Below, one piece after another: positions 1 through 7,180 of a stretch of DNA of 10,171 nucleotides (position 1 is its first letter; every line of letters begins with the position of its first letter). Source of the stretch: Candidatus Woesearchaeota archaeon. Lineage in GTDB: Archaea > Nanobdellota > Nanobdellia > Woesearchaeales > WJKV01. The notes beneath the pieces are model-generated. The model ran no database searches, was not told where the DNA came from, and worked only from the letters and a program-made list of their open reading frames with translations. The position numbers and the translations under genes were made by a program. The DNA is taken from NCBI GenBank assembly GCA_014728875.1, contig WJKV01000093.1, forward strand, positions 1 to 10,171, given 5' to 3'.

Positions 1-1139
1 GGCTGCGGTATTTAAAACAGCTTTCTTTTGTAGAGAAAGTTTTTCCTGACGCGACGCACACAAGATTCACTCATGCTCTTGGAGTGAGTTTTCTATCAGG
101 CCAGTTTGCCAAAAAGTTGAATTTGAGCGAATCAGAAGTGAGGCTTGTGCAGGCAGCAGGCCTGCTCCACGATGTTGGCCACCTTCCTTTTTCCCACAGC
201 CTGGACATTTTCATTCCTAAACTATTCAACGGAAAAAACATCTACACGCACGAAGATCTTGGAAGGGCGATAGTCGCAGGAAAAATAAAACTGGATCTCC
301 CTGACGCAGGAAAGATACCTTCTATTCTTGAGAAATACAAATTGAATCCAGAGGATGTGGGAAGCCTGATCGCCAAGCAGTTCACATTGAAGCCATATCT
401 GCAGAAGATAATTTCAGGAGGTGTCGATGCTGACCGTCTTGATTTTTTGAAGAGGGACAGCATGAACACAGGCGTTGTATCTGGAAATGTTGACCAGGAA
501 AGGATACTTCAGCTGGCTCTGATAAACAACAACAATCTTGAATTTCATCACAAGGCAATAAGCCCTGTAAGAGAGATGCTGAATGCAAGAAATGTCATGT
601 ACAATGAAGTTTACATTCACCGCACTGTCAATCTTTCAGAGACAATGCTCCAGAAAGCAGTGGAATTAGAGATAGACAATCTTCCGGACCTGCCTAAGAT
701 GGGTGATGAGGAATTGCTGATGAGGCTAGAGCAGAGCAAGAATGAAAAGGTAAAAGAGCTTGCGCAGAGGATAAAGTACAGGAAATTGTATAAGATCGCT
801 TACCAGATCCCGATGCACAGCGCGACAGAGAAAATAAAAGAGAATATAGAGGCATTAAAGAAAAAAGGAACAAAGAGGATAGAATCAGAATTGATAGGTC
901 TGATAAACAAGAAGCGGAAAATATTAAACAACAACGAAGAGATTAGGAATGGAGATGTTCTTGCAAGTTTTCCCAATGTCGAGAAGATAAAATATCAGAA
1001 GATTTTCGACAAACAGGAGATAAATGTTTTTTCCCCTGGCAAAAAGAACACAAACTACAGTTATTTTAATGTGATCTGCGAAAAATCACTTAAAGCAGAA
1101 GCAGAATATGCAGTAAAAGAATACCTGGAGAATATATAG
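1..1139 (+). CDS. HD-domain metal-dependent phosphohydrolase, 5' partial
   Basis: C-terminal part of an HD-superfamily phosphohydrolase, resembling the dNTPase-like archaeal/bacterial group that hydrolyses phosphoester bonds in (deoxy)nucleotides with bound metal. The frame is open from the left edge. A GTG at 84 could be read as a start, but the codons before it encode THTRFTHALG, a conserved motif of this family whose His (72-74) is a metal ligand, so the true start lies upstream of the window. The metal site continues with the HD pair (168-173) in HDVGHLPFSH, which has two further His at 180-182 and 195-197, and a downstream Asp in VDADRLDFL (about 423-449). The C-terminal half is helical and charged. 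It ends with TAG 36 bp before the next gene, which has its own promoter. The substrate cannot be told from sequence; family assignment is firm, function is inferred. Confidence 0.85.
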   Translation, partial: LRYLKQLSFVEKVFPDATHTRFTHALGVSFLSGQFAKKLNLSESEVRLVQAAGLLHDVGHLPFSHSLDIFIPKLFNGKNIYTHEDLGRAIVAGKIKLDLPDAGKIPSILEKYKLNPEDVGSLIAKQFTLKPYLQKIISGGVDADRLDFLKRDSMNTGVVSGNVDQERILQLALINNNNLEFHHKAISPVREMLNARNVMYNEVYIHRTVNLSETMLQKAVELEIDNLPDLPKMGDEELLMRLEQSKNEKVKELAQRIKYRKLYKIAYQIPMHSATEKIKENIEALKKKGTKRIESELIGLINKKRKILNNNEEIRNGDVLASFPNVEKIKYQKIFDKQEINVFSPGKKNTNYSYFNVICEKSLKAEAEYAVKEYLENI

Positions 1140-1145
1140 AAAGAC

Positions 1146-1154
1146 TTTATAAAT
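1146..1154 (+). promoter_or_regulatory. TATA box of the coiled-coil membrane protein gene
   Basis: TTTATAAAT, centred about 26 bp before the ATG at 1176. Archaeal transcription starts roughly 25 bp downstream of the TATA centre, so the mRNA should begin at or next to the start codon (leaderless). There is no Shine-Dalgarno sequence in the short gap. Confidence 0.7.
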
Positions 1155-1175
1155 GACTTTCTCCTAGCTTTTTGT

Positions 1176-2786
1176 ATGGACACAGCTCCGACAACAGGAA
1201 TTGAAAATGATGCAGTAAAAAAGCAAGAGCTTGTTGAGAAACTTCTAGATAATGGTGAGCTGAAGCACAGGATGCAGGCTTTGAAAAGTCTATCTGAAAG
1301 GGCATTCTTTAATTCTTTTGAATTATTTTATAAGAGCAATAAAGACTTGAAGGCTCTTGCTTGTATGCTGATGCTTGAGGGATGCGATCTCAAAGCAGAT
1401 TGTATCGACAAGGTTTACGACGACAAACTTGCAATATTAGAGACCAAAGAGTCGAATGCAAGAAAGAGGCTGGATCGTCTAACATCTAAGATAAGAGATT
1501 TTGAAAAAGAGATGCAGGCGAAAGAAGCAGAAGGAGAGAAAATCGGCAATGGGATGCATGCAAGACTTTCAAGCTTGTTTAGGGAAAGAGACTCCTATAG
1601 TGAGCAGATCGGCGGACAGTTCGACAAGTATGAAACGAGAAGGAAAAACATAGAAAAACAGAGGGCAGAAGAAAAAGCAGGTTTGGCAATCACGATTCGC
1701 GACTGTGAGGCTTATCTTAAGGCTTATTCCAAGAATCCAAATACTATGTTCCAAAGATTTATAGATTTCGAACAAAACATTTCAAGATACATCTACGATA
1801 CATTGACAATCGAATGGGCAAAAAGAGACGCTGCATCAGCAAAAGAACAAGAGCAGATCCTCGCAGAAGAGATGAAAAAACGCGAAGAACAGGCAATAGA
1901 GCGAATGGAAAAAAGCAGAAGAAGATGGAGCTGGATCAAGAAAGGCTGTTTTGTTGTCAGTGCAGTTGCGCTTGGTATAGGGTTGTATGCTGGAATGAAA
2001 TTTCTAACTTATTCAAGACCGCCAGTTCTTCCTAAGAAAATAGAAGCAACAGAAGTAGAACCTAAAGTCACAGTTGTGAACGAGGCTCCTAGAGAAGAAC
2101 CTGTGACTAGCAGATACAAGGTTGTCAAGGAAATAGGTTTTGGAGATGAATTATTTGGCGGAAGAATATTCAAGGGAATTGAGACCCGCAATAAAGGAGA
2201 ATGCCAATTGGTTTTCCATGAAACAGTTGCGCACGAAGACGGTTCTTTGCACGAACAGCACATCTTCAGCACACCTTTCCGTGTAGGATCAAGAAGGTTC
2301 GATGATGTTCCTGATTGTACATTTCTACAATATGATTTAGATTATGATTCTGAAAAACAAAGGATCAGGGTGCTTCAGGCAACAATGACACTGCCGAGAC
2401 CTACAGGCTTGGCGCCCCTCACAGGCGCAACCTATAGTCACATGGTGGACGTTCCTATTCCAGAGATGTCTGCATTCTCTTCGTACGGTCCTGCATCAGG
2501 TTTCCGAATAATCGGCGACCAGTTTGGTTTGGGAAAGAGATATCTTGAATTTTTTTGGCATAGAGATCTACATGGATCTCCAGGACAGGAAAAAGGGGTT
2601 GCTAAGGTATTGCATTCCTCTGAAATAAGTTTGACAAATAGTAACGGCGGATTCGATAACAAACCAGACTGTATTATAGTGGAACACATAGGCGGGCCGA
2701 GGGCATTGATAGATATAGAAGCGATCAAGACAGGAGAGAACAGCTACGAATTAAGCAGAATACGGTTCCTGGAAAAAGACAAGTAA
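1176..2786 (+). CDS. unrecognised coiled-coil protein with one membrane span
   Basis: I do not recognise this 536-residue protein. Residues 1-80 are helical and non-repetitive. About 85-180 and 215-250 are very rich in Lys, Glu, Arg and Ala with heptad-like spacing, suggesting coiled coil. A basic stretch, RRRWSWIKK, comes just before a single hydrophobic span (about 258-275). By the positive-inside rule the N-terminal coiled-coil half is cytoplasmic and the C-terminal half outside. After a Pro/Glu/Val-rich linker (about 280-312), the outer part (about 313-536) is mixed and beta-like, with several Asp/Gly turns. It has few cysteines and no motif I can name. The ATG follows a TATA box at leaderless spacing and the stop directly abuts the next gene's promoter. 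It may link a cytoplasmic coiled coil to an external domain, but no function is assigned. Confidence 0.85.
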   Translation: MDTAPTTGIENDAVKKQELVEKLLDNGELKHRMQALKSLSERAFFNSFELFYKSNKDLKALACMLMLEGCDLKADCIDKVYDDKLAILETKESNARKRLDRLTSKIRDFEKEMQAKEAEGEKIGNGMHARLSSLFRERDSYSEQIGGQFDKYETRRKNIEKQRAEEKAGLAITIRDCEAYLKAYSKNPNTMFQRFIDFEQNISRYIYDTLTIEWAKRDAASAKEQEQILAEEMKKREEQAIERMEKSRRRWSWIKKGCFVVSAVALGIGLYAGMKFLTYSRPPVLPKKIEATEVEPKVTVVNEAPREEPVTSRYKVVKEIGFGDELFGGRIFKGIETRNKGECQLVFHETVAHEDGSLHEQHIFSTPFRVGSRRFDDVPDCTFLQYDLDYDSEKQRIRVLQATMTLPRPTGLAPLTGATYSHMVDVPIPEMSAFSSYGPASGFRIIGDQFGLGKRYLEFFWHRDLHGSPGQEKGVAKVLHSSEISLTNSNGGFDNKPDCIIVEHIGGPRALIDIEAIKTGENSYELSRIRFLEKDK

Positions 2787-2794
2787 TTTATATA
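2787..2794 (+). promoter_or_regulatory. TATA box of the RIO1 gene
   Basis: TTTATATA beginning on the base after the upstream TAA stop and centred about 27 bp before the ATG at 2818. The spacing predicts a leaderless transcript. No Shine-Dalgarno sequence is seen between box and start. Confidence 0.7.
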
Positions 2795-2817
2795 CCACTT
2801 ACTACTATTTCTTTATA

Positions 2818-3516
2818 ATGGCAAAGAAGACAAGAGAAGAATGGAAAACTTACCAGGATGTCTTTGACCAGTTTACGATTAGGACGCTTTGGGAGTTGAG
2901 CAGCCGGGGTTTTCTTGATGGATTGAAGAGTCCTGTTAGTCTTGGAAAAGAAGCCAATGTTTTCACAGCAGAAAAAGGAAAAGACCTATTGTGCGCGAAG
3001 ATTTACAGGCTTGAGACTGCAGATTTCAATTCAATGTACAAATACATCCGGAATGATCCGAGATTCTCTGGTCTGCAGCATCAAAGAAGAAAAGTCATAT
3101 TTGCCTGGTGCCAGAGAGAGTACAGGAATCTTCTTAAATGCAAAGATGCAGGGATCAGCTGCCCGAAACCCGTCATCTTCAAGAACAATGTCCTTCTGAT
3201 GGAGCTGATAGGCATACCTGCGGCTCCAAGGCTGAAGGAAAAACCGCCTGCGTCGCCTGGCAAGTTCTTCAAGCTGGTCCTTGAAAACATGAAGAAACTG
3301 CACAAGCTCAAGCTGGTGCACGCAGACCTGTCAGAATACAACATCCTGAACCACCAAGAGAAGCCCGTCTTCATCGATTTCTCGCACGCAACCCCTCTCG
3401 ATACTCCCAACGCAGACGAACTGATAAAGAGAGATATCAAGAACATATGCAGATACTTCAAGAAACTGGGTGTGGAAACAACAGAGAAAAAGATATGGGA
3501 TTACATCAATATTTAG
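2818..3516 (+). CDS. rio1: RIO1-type serine protein kinase/ATPase
   Basis: Atypical kinase of the RIO family; in archaea and eukaryotes RIO1 acts in late maturation of the small ribosomal subunit. At 232 residues it is close to, or slightly shorter than, other archaeal RIO1 proteins. Visible elements: a Gly-poor nucleotide-binding loop LGKEANVF (42-49) in place of a normal P-loop; the likely ATP-anchoring Lys61 in CAKIYRLET; the RIO flexible-loop region with YKYIRNDPRF (about 74-83); the catalytic loop HADLSEYNIL with Asp170 and Asn175; and the metal-binding Asp187 in IDFSHAT, replacing DFG. There is no room for the N-terminal winged helix of RIO2, which supports RIO1. The next gene, 160 bp downstream, encodes the two-KH protein Dim2, a partner in the same process. 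The gene has its own TATA box and looks monocistronic. Confidence 0.95.
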   Translation: MAKKTREEWKTYQDVFDQFTIRTLWELSSRGFLDGLKSPVSLGKEANVFTAEKGKDLLCAKIYRLETADFNSMYKYIRNDPRFSGLQHQRRKVIFAWCQREYRNLLKCKDAGISCPKPVIFKNNVLLMELIGIPAAPRLKEKPPASPGKFFKLVLENMKKLHKLKLVHADLSEYNILNHQEKPVFIDFSHATPLDTPNADELIKRDIKNICRYFKKLGVETTEKKIWDYINI

Positions 3517-3598
3517 ATGTTTCTGATAATTATTTCATCAGTGCCTGGCCCAACAGAAATCATCATCTAAAGTCATTGATTTAACACCGTAATTTGGC

Positions 3599-3604
3599 TT
3601 TTTT
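3599..3604 (+). terminator. possible oligo-T terminator after rio1
   Basis: Run of six T, about 85 bp after the rio1 stop and upstream of the next promoter. Archaeal polymerase can terminate on T-tracts without a hairpin. The run is short, so support is weak. Confidence 0.35.
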
Positions 3605-3645
3605 CGTTGAATATTTAAGCATTTCCATACAGAAGCTACCGTAAG

Positions 3646-3654
3646 CTTTAAAAA
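3646..3654 (+). promoter_or_regulatory. TATA box of the dim2-top6B-top6A operon
   Basis: CTTTAAAAA, centred about 26 bp before the dim2 ATG at 3677. This predicts a leaderless first cistron. It is the only good promoter seen upstream of the two topoisomerase genes. Confidence 0.65.
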
Positions 3655-3676
3655 CCCCATATCTCCTCAAATAAGT

Positions 3677-4243
3677 ATGACCGCCGAATTGAGGGCCGAG
3701 CTTAAGATCCCTAAGGAACGGATAGCGGTTCTTATAGGGAAAGACGGCGAGATAAAGAAGGAAATCGAGGACAGAACAGGAACAAAGCTAGAGATAGATT
3801 CAGAAGAAGGAGACATATTCATCACAGGAGACGACGGTTTGAAGATATTTGATGCCAGGGAGGTCATACACGCAATCGGCAGGGGTTTTAACCCGCAGAC
3901 AGCCTTTTTGTTATTGAAAGGCGATTATGTTTTTGAGATAATCAGCATAAAGGACTTTGCTCCTACGAAAAAAGCAGAGCAGAGGTTGAAAGGCAGGGTG
4001 ATAGGTACAGAAGGCAAGACAAGAAATGTTATTGAGACCTTGACTGAATCCTATATAAGTGTTTATGGAAAAACAATTAGCATCATTGGCCAGCCCGAGG
4101 CCGCAAGCAATGCGAAGCAGGCAATAGTCCAGCTGTTGAGAGGTGCCCAGCATTCGACAGTGTACAGCTGGCTTGAAAGAAAAAGAAAATCATTGAAACA
4201 AAAGGAGATGTTGAGCCCGTACAAGGAAGAAAATGAAATTTGA
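3677..4243 (+). CDS. dim2: KH-domain rRNA-processing protein Dim2/Pno1
   Basis: Archaeal homologue of eukaryotic Dim2/Pno1, an RNA-binding factor that in known systems binds near the 3' end of small-subunit rRNA and works with the Nob1 endonuclease. The 188 residues hold two KH domains. The first (about 8-60) has its GxxG loop as GKDG (21-24), inside RIAVLIGKDGEIKKEIE. The second (about 95-165) has GTEG (110-113) in VIGTEGKTR and continues through the conserved YGKTISIIG and the helix ending LLRGAQHSTVY. A basic C-terminal helix follows (ERKRKSLKQK). The length is usual for the family. It follows rio1 and is followed 57 bp later by top6B, with no TATA box in that gap, so the three genes downstream of the 3646 promoter are probably one operon. 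Confidence 0.93.
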   Translation: MTAELRAELKIPKERIAVLIGKDGEIKKEIEDRTGTKLEIDSEEGDIFITGDDGLKIFDAREVIHAIGRGFNPQTAFLLLKGDYVFEIISIKDFAPTKKAEQRLKGRVIGTEGKTRNVIETLTESYISVYGKTISIIGQPEAASNAKQAIVQLLRGAQHSTVYSWLERKRKSLKQKEMLSPYKEENEI

Positions 4244-4250
4244 AAGCCTA

Positions 4251-4267
4251 AGAAACCGAAGGTTTCT
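4251..4267 (+). promoter_or_regulatory. hairpin between dim2 and top6B
   Basis: Perfect 7-bp inverted repeat (AGAAACC / GGTTTCT) with a GAA loop. Two more pairs are possible between CC 4247-4248 and GG 4268-4269 across a two-base bulge. It lies 7 bases after the dim2 stop and about 20 bases before the top6B Shine-Dalgarno site. There is no T-run after it, so it does not look like a terminator. It may be an RNA processing or stability element, or may tune top6B translation; the role is inference. Confidence 0.45.
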
Positions 4268-4286
4268 GGGTGCCAATCTGAACGAA

Positions 4287-4292
4287 GTGAGG
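4287..4292 (+). promoter_or_regulatory. Shine-Dalgarno site of top6B
   Basis: GTGAGG, complementary in part to the usual archaeal 16S 3' end, 8 bases before the ATG at 4301. It selects that ATG over the in-frame TTG at 4295, which would overlap the normal spacing. It is the only clear Shine-Dalgarno site in the window, as expected for an operon-internal gene. Confidence 0.6.
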
Positions 4293-4300
4293 AATTGAGT

Positions 4301-6043
4301 ATGGTAAACGAAACAAAAGCACACGAGCTTGCAAAGAAACAGAGAGACATCAGTGTAGCTGAATTTTTCGAGAAAAACAGGCATCTTCTTGGTTTTGACA
4401 ATAAAAGAAAAGCTCTATTGACAACAGTCAAAGAAGCAGTCGACAATGCGCTTGACGCTTGCGAAGAAGCAAACATATTGCCAGAGATAAGTGTTGAGAT
4501 AATCGAGATGTCAGAAGACAGATATAGGATAGTTGTAGAAGACAACGGTCCTGGAATTGTCAAGAAACAGATACCTAACATTTTTGCTAAGTTATTGTAT
4601 GGAAGCAAGTTCCATTCTTTGAAACAGTCGAGAGGACAGCAGGGTATCGGAATAAGTGCAGCCGCCATGTACGGCCAGCTGACAACAGGAAAGCCCGTCA
4701 GGATCACTTCCAGGATAGGTCCTAAACATTCTGCTCATTATTTTGCACTGCATCTGAATACTACAACCAACAAGCCGGAGATTGCAGTTGACAAGGAAAT
4801 AAATTGGTCGAAGGAGAACGGCACAAAGATCGAGCTTGACCTTGAAGGAAGCTATCAGAAAGGTGCGCAGAGCGTCGACGAATATATGAAAGAGACAGCC
4901 ATTGTCAATCCTCACGCAACAATTATCTATACTAATCCTAAAGCTGAGCAATACATCTTTGCAAGGGTCACAGACAAGCTTCCGCCCACTCCAAAAGAGA
5001 TAAAGCCGCATCCTTATGGAATAGAAGTAGGCATTCTGATAAAGATGCTGCAGAACACGAATGCAAAGACACTGCAGCAATTCTTGACCAATGAATTCAG
5101 CAGAGTGAGTTCAAAGGTCGCAAAAGAGATCTGCGAAAAGGCAGTCATAGCGCCCAACACAAAACCAAAGACACTGAACGGTCCTCATGCTCAAAGAATA
5201 ATGGAAGCCATCAAAAAGACAAGGATAATGGCTCCGCCTTCAGACTGTATCTATCCAATCGGCCAGGAATTATTGGAGAAGGGCCTGAGAAAAGAGATAC
5301 AGGCAGAGTTTTACTGCAGCACAACAAGACCTCCTTCTGTTTACAGGGGAAATCCTTTCATAATCGAATGCGCATTGGCGTACGGCGGCAACATAAGCAA
5401 AGAAGGAACAGGAAGGGTCATGAGATTCGCGAACAGGGTGCCTTTGCTTTACCAGCAGAGTTCCTGCGCAGCTACTAAATCCATTGGCCAGACCAACTGG
5501 AGAAGTTATGGTCTGTCGCAAAGTTCAAACAGTGTTCCGCAAGGACCGATTGCAATCGTTGTGCACATAGCATCTGTCTGGGCGCCGTTCACATCAGAGG
5601 CAAAAGAAGCGATCGCGCACTATCCAGAAATCATCAAGGAAATGAAGCTTGCACTGCAGGAATGCGGCCGTCTGCTGGGACGTTATGTTCACAAAAAGAA
5701 AAGAGTCGGCGAAGAGATAAAAAAGAGAAGCTACATTGAAAAATACATCCCTCGTGTTGGAGACGCTTTGAAAGAATTGCTGGAGCTGAAAGAAGCAGAC
5801 AAGATTAAGGTGGAAGAACAATTAGCAGTCATCTTAGAGCATAAGAGGGGAAAATTGGACAAGATGGAATTCGATCCTACAAAGAATGTTGACTATGATG
5901 AAGATTTCGCAAAGATAGGAAAAAAAGAAAAAGAAGCAGAAGAATCTGAAGAAAAATCAGAAGGGGACGAAAAGACAAAACAAAAAAAGGATAAAAATAA
6001 AAAGACAAAAAGCAAGAAAGACAAGCAGACTAAATTGGATTAA
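4301..6043 (+). CDS. top6B: DNA topoisomerase VI subunit B (ATPase)
   Basis: ATP-binding subunit of type IIB topoisomerase VI, which with subunit A passes one duplex through another to relax supercoils and decatenate chromosomes. Numbering from the ATG at 4301 (580 residues): GHKL ATPase N-box with Glu45 and Asn49 in KEAVDNALDA; Asp81 in VEDNGPGI; the G2 loop RGQQGIGIS (111-119). The H2TH region follows, beginning around KPHPYGIEVGIL, and then the transducer domain. In the transducer the family WKxY motif, whose Lys contacts ATP phosphate, reads WRSY (Trp400, Arg401), an Arg replacement. The transducer ends in long helices, and the protein finishes with a 40-residue tail (541-580) of almost only Lys, Glu, Asp, Ser and Thr instead of a folded C-terminal domain. 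A TTG six bases upstream is a less likely start. top6A follows after 5 bp. Confidence 0.97.
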   Translation: MVNETKAHELAKKQRDISVAEFFEKNRHLLGFDNKRKALLTTVKEAVDNALDACEEANILPEISVEIIEMSEDRYRIVVEDNGPGIVKKQIPNIFAKLLYGSKFHSLKQSRGQQGIGISAAAMYGQLTTGKPVRITSRIGPKHSAHYFALHLNTTTNKPEIAVDKEINWSKENGTKIELDLEGSYQKGAQSVDEYMKETAIVNPHATIIYTNPKAEQYIFARVTDKLPPTPKEIKPHPYGIEVGILIKMLQNTNAKTLQQFLTNEFSRVSSKVAKEICEKAVIAPNTKPKTLNGPHAQRIMEAIKKTRIMAPPSDCIYPIGQELLEKGLRKEIQAEFYCSTTRPPSVYRGNPFIIECALAYGGNISKEGTGRVMRFANRVPLLYQQSSCAATKSIGQTNWRSYGLSQSSNSVPQGPIAIVVHIASVWAPFTSEAKEAIAHYPEIIKEMKLALQECGRLLGRYVHKKKRVGEEIKKRSYIEKYIPRVGDALKELLELKEADKIKVEEQLAVILEHKRGKLDKMEFDPTKNVDYDEDFAKIGKKEKEAEESEEKSEGDEKTKQKKDKNKKTKSKKDKQTKLD

Positions 6044-6048
6044 AAACT

Positions 6049-7134
6049 ATGGCAAAGAAAGCAAAGGACAGGAAACAGGTATTGGGCGAGATAAAGAATA
6101 TTGCTAGCGATGTTTACAAGAAGATAATGAAAAAGAAAGCGCCAGAGATAACAATGCCTCTGCGTTCTTTGAGCAATGTCAAGTACAGCGACAAAGTGGG
6201 CTTTTTTGAGCTGATAGGAAAGATGAAGTCGAGGACCTTGACTGCGAACACAATAAAATCTTTTGCACAGACCTTGTTGCTTATGAACGAGAGCAAAAGG
6301 CTGGCGAGGATAGGAGATACAGAGAGCAAGAGAGAAGCTTATTATGTTAGCAAAAACTGGGGCGATGCCCGTTTTGACAGTGACGATGAAGCATTCACAG
6401 TAATGGACGATGTGGAAGCAATGCTGCAGGTCAACAGGGAACAGATGGGTTTCATCCCAGAAGAAAAGGGCGGCGCAGTTGCTGGAAAGCTGGTAGTGAT
6501 TGACGGAAAAGACAAGATTGATTGTACTAAATTCGGTTCAGGTGCGTACAGCATCCCTTCGAGCGTGGAGCATCTCGAGTTCAAGACAAATGCAAAGTTC
6601 GTGCTGGTCGTTGAGACAAGCGCTTTATTCCAGAGATTGAACAACCACAAATACTGGGACAAAGCTAATTGTATTATCGTTGCGATGGGCGGGGTTCCTA
6701 CAAGATCCACAAGAAGATTCATCAGGCGTCTGGCAGACGACAAGAAGATGCCTGTCTATGTTTTTACAGACGGCGACCCTTACGGTTACTTGAACATCTA
6801 CAGGACATTGAAAGTGGGAAGCGGCAATGCAGCGCACATCAATGAGTTCTTCTGCGTACCGCAGGCAAAGTTCTTGGGAGTGACTCCTGCAGATATAGAG
6901 CATTACAAACTTCCGACACATCCATTGAAAGATGTCGATATCAAGAGATTGAAGGACGGTATTAAGAACGATCCTTTTGTAAAACATCACAAGGACTGGG
7001 AAAAAGCACTGCAGAAGATGTCAAAGATGAAAAAAAGAGCAGAACAGCAGGCATTCGCAGCGCACAGCCTGAACTATGTAATAGATGTTTACCTGCAGGA
7101 AAAACTTAAGAATCCCAAGACCTGGCTGCCTTAA
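6049..7134 (+). CDS. top6A: DNA topoisomerase VI subunit A (DNA cleavage, Spo11 family)
   Basis: Catalytic subunit of topoisomerase VI, homologous to Spo11. It cuts both strands with a two-base 5' overhang and forms a 5'-phosphotyrosyl bond. The 361 residues show the N-terminal winged-helix (CAP-like) domain with EAYYVSKNW, where Tyr99 (second of Tyr98-Tyr99) is the likely nucleophile by alignment with Spo11. The Toprim fold follows: the metal-binding Glu189 in VLVVETSALF (where many relatives have VEK), and Asp241/Asp243 in FTDGDPYG. The C-terminal helices include the typical LPTHPLKDVDIKRL. The length is normal. The gene starts 5 bp after top6B with no clear Shine-Dalgarno site, so translation is probably coupled to top6B. 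The B-then-A order is common in archaea. Stoichiometric A2B2 assembly fits the shared transcript. Confidence 0.97.
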   Translation: MAKKAKDRKQVLGEIKNIASDVYKKIMKKKAPEITMPLRSLSNVKYSDKVGFFELIGKMKSRTLTANTIKSFAQTLLLMNESKRLARIGDTESKREAYYVSKNWGDARFDSDDEAFTVMDDVEAMLQVNREQMGFIPEEKGGAVAGKLVVIDGKDKIDCTKFGSGAYSIPSSVEHLEFKTNAKFVLVVETSALFQRLNNHKYWDKANCIIVAMGGVPTRSTRRFIRRLADDKKMPVYVFTDGDPYGYLNIYRTLKVGSGNAAHINEFFCVPQAKFLGVTPADIEHYKLPTHPLKDVDIKRLKDGIKNDPFVKHHKDWEKALQKMSKMKKRAEQQAFAAHSLNYVIDVYLQEKLKNPKTWLP

Positions 7135-7151
7135 ATATAGTTCTAGTTATA

Positions 7152-7160
7152 TTTATATAT
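7152..7160 (+). promoter_or_regulatory. TATA box of the MutS-like gene
   Basis: TTTATATAT, centred about 25 bp before the ATG at 7181 and 18 bases after the top6A stop. It predicts a separate, leaderless transcript for the MutS-like gene. Confidence 0.7.
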
Positions 7161-7180
7161 TCATGTAAATATTTTCGAGC

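Larger units (their letters stand above)
3517..3676 (+). other. intergenic region between rio1 and dim2
   Basis: AT-rich gap without a credible ORF. It holds a six-T run at 3599-3604 that could end the rio1 transcript, a second AT box ATATTTAAG at 3611-3619, and the dim2 TATA box near the right end. The AT box at 3611 could be an alternative promoter giving a leader of about 35 nt, but the closer box fits the start better. No convincing RNA gene was found here. Confidence 0.5.

Noticed and set aside
2818..3516. RIO2 rather than RIO1 identity
   Set aside because: There is no N-terminal winged-helix domain, and the HADLSEYNIL and IDFSHAT motifs match the RIO1 style.
3538..3566. C/D-box sRNA on the minus strand (ATGATGA and CTGA boxes) in the rio1-dim2 gap
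   Set aside because: The two boxes occur, but I see no terminal stem, no proper C'/D' pair and no verified rRNA target. AT-rich gaps give such boxes by chance.
4295..4300. TTG start for top6B six bases before the ATG
   Set aside because: The Shine-Dalgarno site GTGAGG ends only 2 bases before it but lies 8 bases before the ATG, which is also the stronger codon.
4063..4707. 214-codon minus-strand open frame across dim2 and top6B
   Set aside because: It is antisense to two strongly conserved proteins, shows no recognisable motif, has Ser/Leu/Cys-rich shadow composition, and has no promoter at its start.
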